Of a stretch of 64,000 bases of DNA, positions 60,991 to 64,000 are shown piece after piece (the stretch's first letter is position 1; the number at the start of each line of letters is the position of its first letter). The position numbers and the translations under genes were made by a program. The notes beneath the pieces were generated by a model. It saw only the letters and a program-made list of their open reading frames with translations, searched no databases and was not told the DNA's origin. Origin of the DNA: Struthio camelus (taxonomy: Eukaryota; Chordata; Aves; Struthioniformes; Struthionidae); NCBI RefSeq assembly GCF_040807025.1, contig NC_090981.1, positions 8,072,501-8,136,500 of the forward strand. The letters run 5' to 3'.

Positions 60991-63585
60991 CACCTTCGCT
61001 TGCCTTCGCTTGCTTGCCTGCCTTCGCTCCCCTTCGCACAACTTTGCTCACCTGCCTTCACTCACCGTCACTCGCTCACCTGCCTTTGCTTGCCTTCACT
61101 CACTCTCTCACCTTCGCTTGCCTTCGCTCACTTGCCTTCGTGCACCTGCCTTTGCTCGCCTGTCTTTGCTCACCTTCACTTGCCTTTGCTCGCCTGCTTT
61201 GGCTCATTTGTTTGCCTTTGCTCACTCTGCTTCCCTCGCTCACCTTCATTCACTCACCTTCGCTTGCTCACCTGCCTTCGTTCGCTTTTGCCCACTCGCC
61301 TTTGCTTGCCTGCCTTTCCTCACCTCCCTTCGCTCGCTCGCCTTCACTCATCTGCTTTCACTCGCCTTCGCTTGTATTTGCTCATCGCCTTCGCTCGCCC
61401 TTGCTCACTCACCTGCCTTCACTCTCTGTCACTCGCCTGCATTCACTCGCCTGCCTTCGCTAACTTGTCTTCGCTCCCATTTGCTCACCTACCTTTGCTC
61501 GCCTTCGCTCACCTGCCTTCACTCACATTGGCTTGCCTTCGCTCACCTGCCTTCACTCACATTGGCTTGCCTTCGCTCGCCCACATTCGCTCACCTTCCC
61601 TGGCTTTCACTCGCTCGCCTTCAATCACCTTCGCTTGCTCATTCGCCTTCACTTGCCTTTGCTCGCCTTCACTCACTCTCTTGCCTTTGCTCTCCTTCGC
61701 TCGCTCTCCTTTCCTGGTTCTCCTTCACTCGTTCACTTACCTTCACTCGCCTTCACGTGCCTGCCTTTGCTCGCCTGCCTTTGCTCACCTTCCCTCGCCT
61801 TCCCTTGCTCACCTTCGCTAGTCTTCACTCGCTCGTATTCGCTCACCTACACTCGCTTTCACTCGCCTGCCTTCACTCGCTCACCTTTGCTCAACTTCCC
61901 TCACCTTGGCTCGCCTGCCTTCCCTCATCACCACTCACTTGCCTTCGCTCGCACCACCTTTGATAGCCTTTGCTTGCCTTCCCTTGCTCACCTTCTCTCG
62001 CCTTCACTCGTTGGTCCTGCTTGACTTCACTCACTTTTGCTTGCTCCCCTTCCCTTGCCTTCACTCACATGCCTTTGCTCGCCTTCACTCCCCTTCGCTG
62101 GCCTGCCTTCACTTGCTTGCTTGCCTTCCCTCACCTTCGCTCGCCTGCCTTCCCGTGCCTTCCCTCGCTCGCGTTCGCTCGCCTGCCTTCACTTGCCTTC
62201 CCTTGCTCACCTTCGCTCGCCTTCACTCATTTGCCTTCGCTCACCACCACTCACCTGCCTTTGCTCATCTTTCCTTGCATGCCTTCACTCATTTGCCCTG
62301 ATCACTTTTGCTCGCTTGTCTTTGGTCACCTATGCTTGCTTGCTTGCCTTTGCTCACCTGCCTTCCGTCGCCTGCCTTCCCTCACCTTCCCTTGCCTTCA
62401 TTGGTCTGCCTTTGCTCACTCGCTCGCCTTCCCTCACTCACTTTCTCTCACCTTTGCTTGCTCGCCTTCACTCACTTGCCTTCGCTCGCCTTCATGTGCC
62501 TGCCTTCCCTCGTCTGCCTTTGCTCGCCTTCACTCCCCTTGGCTTGCCTGCCTTCCCTCACCGTCGCTCACTCACCTTTGCTCACATTCCCTCACTTTTG
62601 CTTGTGTCACCTTTGCTCACCTTCCCTCACTTGCCTTCGCTCTGCCTTTGCTCACCTTCGCTCCTGTGCCTTCACTCGCCCACCTTCGCTCAGCTGCGTT
62701 TGCACGCCTGTCTTTGCTCATTTTTGCTTGCCTTCGCTTGCTCTTGGTCGCTCACTCTCCTTCACTCGCTTGCTCGCCTTAACTCACTTGCCTTCACTCG
62801 CCTTTGTGCACCTGCCTTCGCTCGCTTGCCTTCACTTGCATTCGCTTGCCTGCCTTTGCTCGTCTGCCTTCGCTCGCCTGCCCATGCTCAGCTTCGCGCA
62901 TTTGCTTGCCATCGCTTACTCGCCTTTGCTCGCCCATCTTCGCTCGTCCGCCTTTGCATGCCCACCCTCTCGCTTTCACTCACCTTCACTTGCTCGCTCA
63001 CCTTCCCTTGCCTTTGCTCGCCTGCCTTCAGTCGCCTGCCTTTGCTTGCCTTTGCTCACCTATCTTCGCTTGCTCGCCTTCACTCGTCTTCATTCGTTTG
63101 CCTTCCCTCAGCTTCCCTTGCCTTTGCTCGCCTGCCTTCATTCACCTTTGCTTGCTCACCTTCGCTCACTTTCTCTCATTTGCCTTCCCTCGGCTTCCCT
63201 CGCCTTCGCTCACCTGACTTCATTCACCTTCCATTGGCTTCCCGCACATTCACTTCTCCACCTTTGCTCACCTTCGCTCGCCTGCTTTCTTTCTTTCATT
63301 TGCCTTCACTCATCTTTGCTCACCCGCCATTCCTCACCGTCTCTCGTTTGCCTTCCCTTGCATTCACTCGCTTTTGCTCGCACCACCTTTGCTAGCCTTC
63401 GCTCACCTCTTTGCTTGCCTTCACTCACTTTCCCTGGCCTGCCTTCGCTCGCTCGCCTTTACTCACTCACCTTCATTGATCTGCCTTCACTCGCTCGCTC
63501 ACCTTCCTTCGCTTGCCTTCACTAGACTTCGCTCACTTGCATTCGTTCACCTACCCTCACTTGCCCTTGCTAGTCTTTGCTCGCG

Positions 63586-63890
63586 CACTCATCTTCAGTC
63601 ACCTTCGCTTGCTTGCCTTCCCTCATGCTCCTTCACTCCCTCGCTTGCCTTCGCTCACCTGCCTTTGTTCAACTTTGCTTGCCCACCTTCACTCACCCTT
63701 GCTTGCCTTCGCTCACTCACCTTCCCTTGCTTGCCTGGCTTCGCTCGTCCACTTTCACTCATGTCCCCTCGCCTTCACCCGCCTTTGCTTGCCTTCTCTC
63801 ACTTGCATTCTCTCGCCCTTGCTCACTCGCCTTTGCCTGCCAACCCTCACTCACCTTCGCTTGCCTTCGCTTGCTTACCCACCTTCGCAC
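63586..63890. repeat. Higher-order segment of the right array, copy 2
   Basis: CACTCATCTTCAGTCACC at 63,586 and GCATTCTCTCGCCCTTGC at 63,805 repeat the order of copy 1 at offsets of about 3,027 and 2,961 bp. The difference between offsets shows indels of whole short units since duplication. Confidence 0.65.
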
Positions 63891-64000
63891 GCCTTCATTC
63901 ACTCACCTGCCTTTGCTCACCTTTGCTAGTGTTTGCTCACCTGTGCCCGCTCGCCTTCACTCACTCACCTTTGCTCGCTTGCCCTTGCTTGCCTTTGCTC

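Larger units (their letters stand above)
57461..64000. repeat. CpG-derived pyrimidine-rich minisatellite, 10-14 bp units (right array)
   Basis: Tandem short units on the plus strand: CTTCGCTCGC, often extended by CTGC to CTTCGCTCGCCTGC. Frequent variants are CTTTGCTCGC, CTTCACTCAC, CTTTGCTTGC and CTTCCCTCGC. Most differences are CG to TG or CA at the two CpGs of the unit. The array runs off the window. The plus strand lacks stop triplets in all frames, which produces long Leu/Pro/Ser/Ala/Cys-rich open frames (up to ~785 codons) with no protein family behind them. It probably sits in a GKAP1 intron. Confidence 0.97.

Noticed and set aside
57424..64000. Long plus-strand frames rich in Leu/Pro/Ser/Ala/Cys (up to ~785 codons)
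   Set aside because: They arise from a 10-14-bp repeat lacking stops on that strand; several overlapping frames are open at once, as expected from composition.

Overview
This is bird nuclear DNA. The evidence is two CR1 LINE copies of avian type ending in ATTCTGTG octamers, a vertebrate CpG-island promoter, and spliced exons of two neighbouring genes, UBQLN1 and GKAP1. Both genes lie on the minus strand in the order known from human 9q21 (IDNK-UBQLN1-GKAP1-KIF27). That human segment corresponds to the bird Z chromosome, so a Z (or W) origin is likely but is inferred.

Layout: (1) 1-26,776 is one continuous minisatellite of several hundred units of about 36-50 bp, each with the core ACTGTGAAATAAAGGTGAGG followed by a (GT)n run. 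(2) 26,777-36,282 is ordinary AT-rich DNA, read as UBQLN1 intron 1; it holds a 5'-truncated CR1, a MIR-like relic and a (TA)n(CA)n microsatellite. (3) About 35,980-36,740 is a CpG island with UBQLN1 coding exon 1 (36,285-36,443) and NRF1, Sp1 and CRE-like promoter motifs. (4) 36,760-42,320 is intergenic. (5) 42,590-52,343 holds the C-terminal half of GKAP1: six clean coding exons, plus one 135-nt exon with two in-frame stops. (6) 55,636-56,330 is a second CR1 whose ORF2 end is intact. (7) From 57,461 to the window end is a second, unrelated satellite of CTTCGCTCGC-type 10-14-mers, whose variation looks like CpG decay.

Both satellites appear to sit inside introns: the left one in UBQLN1 intron 1, the right one in a GKAP1 intron upstream of the exon that starts LTSEM. 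No second UBQLN1 exon and no N-terminal GKAP1 exon was found, so both genes continue beyond the window. The very long open frames in both arrays (up to about 1,670 codons) come from repeat units that lack stop triplets on one strand; they are not genes.

The points most worth a second look are these. Each left-array unit combines a poly(A) hexamer, a 5'-splice-site match and GT-rich DNA on the plus strand, and a 3'-splice-site look-alike on the minus strand. The right array appears to be a CpG-rich oligomer diversified by deamination. The middle of GKAP1 shows decay, and UBQLN1 exon 1 carries unusual substitutions, which together raise the question of a W-linked or otherwise relaxed copy.
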